Shown here: one piece after another, positions 63,201 through 64,000 of the stretch | Position numbering within the stretch: the first letter of the stretch is position 1 | How the letters are laid out: each line of letters opens with the position of its first letter | Made by a program: the position numbers and the translations under genes | Assembly: GCF_947507565.1 (NCBI RefSeq) | Contig: NC_089193.1 | Span: forward strand, 1,670,325-1,734,324 | Source of the DNA: Oscarella lobularis | Lineage: Eukaryota > Porifera > Homoscleromorpha > Homosclerophorida > Oscarellidae | DNA length: 64,000 nucleotides | Reading direction: 5' to 3' | Notes under the pieces: generated by a model | Told to the model about the DNA's origin: nothing | What the model saw: only the letters and a program-made list of their open reading frames with translations | Database searches by the model: none

Positions 63201-64000
63201 GTTTATTTATTCACAACAGCAATTCACTGTGAACAACTGGTGAGGAGGTAAGATTTTCTACTAATGGTGAGGAGGTAAATTTCCTACTACCGGTGAGGAG
63301 GTAAGATTTTCTACTACTGGTGAGGAGGTAAGATTTTCTCATTCATACAGAATATGAACATGCATACAGTAGACCTTTGTATGACTCTATCTCTCTTCTC
63401 TTACCTGTATCCACCGATCCATGTCTCGTTCCATGTTCGCAATCGTCTGTTTCTGAAGTACGGCGGTTGATATCACATCCTCCACAATGCCCCACTTCCG
63501 CTTTCCGGAAACCGACGAGAATAAAGAAGACGGCTTTCTGTCTCGACTCGGTTTCCGTAGGGCTCCGCCTAATCGTTTCGTTTTGACGTCATCAGTGGAG
63601 ATTTGTTTCGTCAGCGGTGCGACGCGATTCGTTCCTGTTCCTGATTGGCTCGCGGGTCGAGCGCTCGAAGGTCGCACCTGTTTTCGTAGCATAGCAATCT
63701 AAATACAATTATTTAATCCATAGACTCGATTATTGATATTTTATTTACCTGTTCTGCTCTTCTTTTTAGAACTTGCTCGCGTTTTCTTTCGGCGCTCGCC
63801 ATATTTTTAATTTTGAACTTAAATACGAATTATTTTAATTTAAAAATAATAATTTCGGTTTTTGACTTACTTCCTGTTTTCGCTGCTCTTTTCTCAACTG
63901 CGCGATTTCACGATTTCGTTTCGCTTCCTAATTAAAACGGAGATTTTCAGGGGACCCGTATAAAATATTAATTAATTAATCAGACCTTTTCTTTATTGAA
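60247..64000 (-). CDS. KIF21A: KIF21-like kinesin, C-terminal coiled coil and WD40 (partial)
   Basis: The 5' part with the motor domain lies beyond the window. Reading leftward from 64,000: basic coiled-coil exons (ASAERKREQVLKRRAEQ), a Ser/Arg-rich linker (VSGKRKWGIVEDVISTAV), long coiled coil (QWDSELMQSEAKAMSSLL), an acidic and Pro/Ser-rich linker (61,330-61,890), then a WD40 propeller. The WD40 part has LTPVYSLEGHSSAVMAL, DSSVRVWDLEAEKEVM, NVKIWDLNKF, GHSAAVVTL, LYTGSRDHYVRIFD, LEPPHYDGVQSI, LLSGSRDFVIKNWNL, GVVKLWSLAG and SSDKKVMIWRVS before TAG (60,247). WD40 repeats after coiled coil are unique to KIF21 among kinesins, and EPPHYDG is a family signature. KIF21 proteins are plus-end motors that restrain microtubule growth. 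KIF21A and KIF21B cannot be separated here. One intron (62,881-63,404) is unusually long and repeat-filled. Confidence 0.9.
62940..63380. repeat. Repeat-filled insertion in a KIF21-like intron
   Basis: Several near-palindromic TTCACAGTGAA/TTCACCGTGAA patches and two copies of an ACCCTCATTATTCAC block are followed by four tandem 26-bp units beginning GGTGAGGAGGTA (63,239-63,340). A direct repeat GTATGACTCTATCTCTC occurs at about 63,080 and 63,379. The intron is 524 bp, while its neighbours are 40-90 bp. Confidence 0.7.

Overview
This is animal nuclear DNA. Genes are spliced, with very short AT-rich introns (mostly 40-100 bp, many holding ATTA runs) and exons rich in CG dinucleotides. The protein content is metazoan: MAM/LDLa receptors with NPxY tails, NHERF-type PDZ, three-repeat MYB, KIF21, ILVBL and MINDY. 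Tiny introns, tight packing and many MAM domains suggest an early-branching animal, most likely a sponge and perhaps a homoscleromorph. That placement is inference.

Layout. Positions 1-16,225 are one uninterrupted 25-bp minisatellite array with a mosaic higher-order structure and no genes. From 16,808 to 19,799 lie three tandem START-domain lipid-transfer genes on the minus strand. A 144-bp divergent promoter separates them from the most striking gene of the window (19,944-24,057, +). It encodes 968 aa with an active-looking TBK1/ULK-like kinase, a ubiquitin-like domain, a FIP200/TBK1-like helical scaffold, a coiled coil with an LC3-interacting motif, and a C-terminal FIP200/ATG11-type Claw domain. 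It would join an autophagy-initiating kinase and its scaffold in one polypeptide.

From 24,659 to 41,623 is a giant receptor (about 21 MAM, 12 LDLa, 2 copies of an unrecognised Cys-rich module, EGF, one TM helix, NPVY and NPLY in the tail). A short paralogue (44,010-48,692) repeats exactly its last third, and a MINDY deubiquitinase gene (41,913-43,702) sits between them.

The right part is a dense row of housekeeping genes: ILVBL/HACL2, a single-PDZ NHERF-like adaptor, farnesyl diphosphate synthase, MYB, an RMP24 (C18orf21)-like RNase MRP protein, a 51-aa membrane microprotein and an unknown 64-aa basic protein. Positions 58.1-60.2 kb are gene-poor, with two tandem repeat families, one carrying perfect palindromes. 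The window ends inside a minus-strand KIF21-like kinesin (C-terminal coiled coil and WD40 part only).

Splice sites were read by eye from GT-AG signals, reading frame and remembered family sequences. No transcript or database was consulted.
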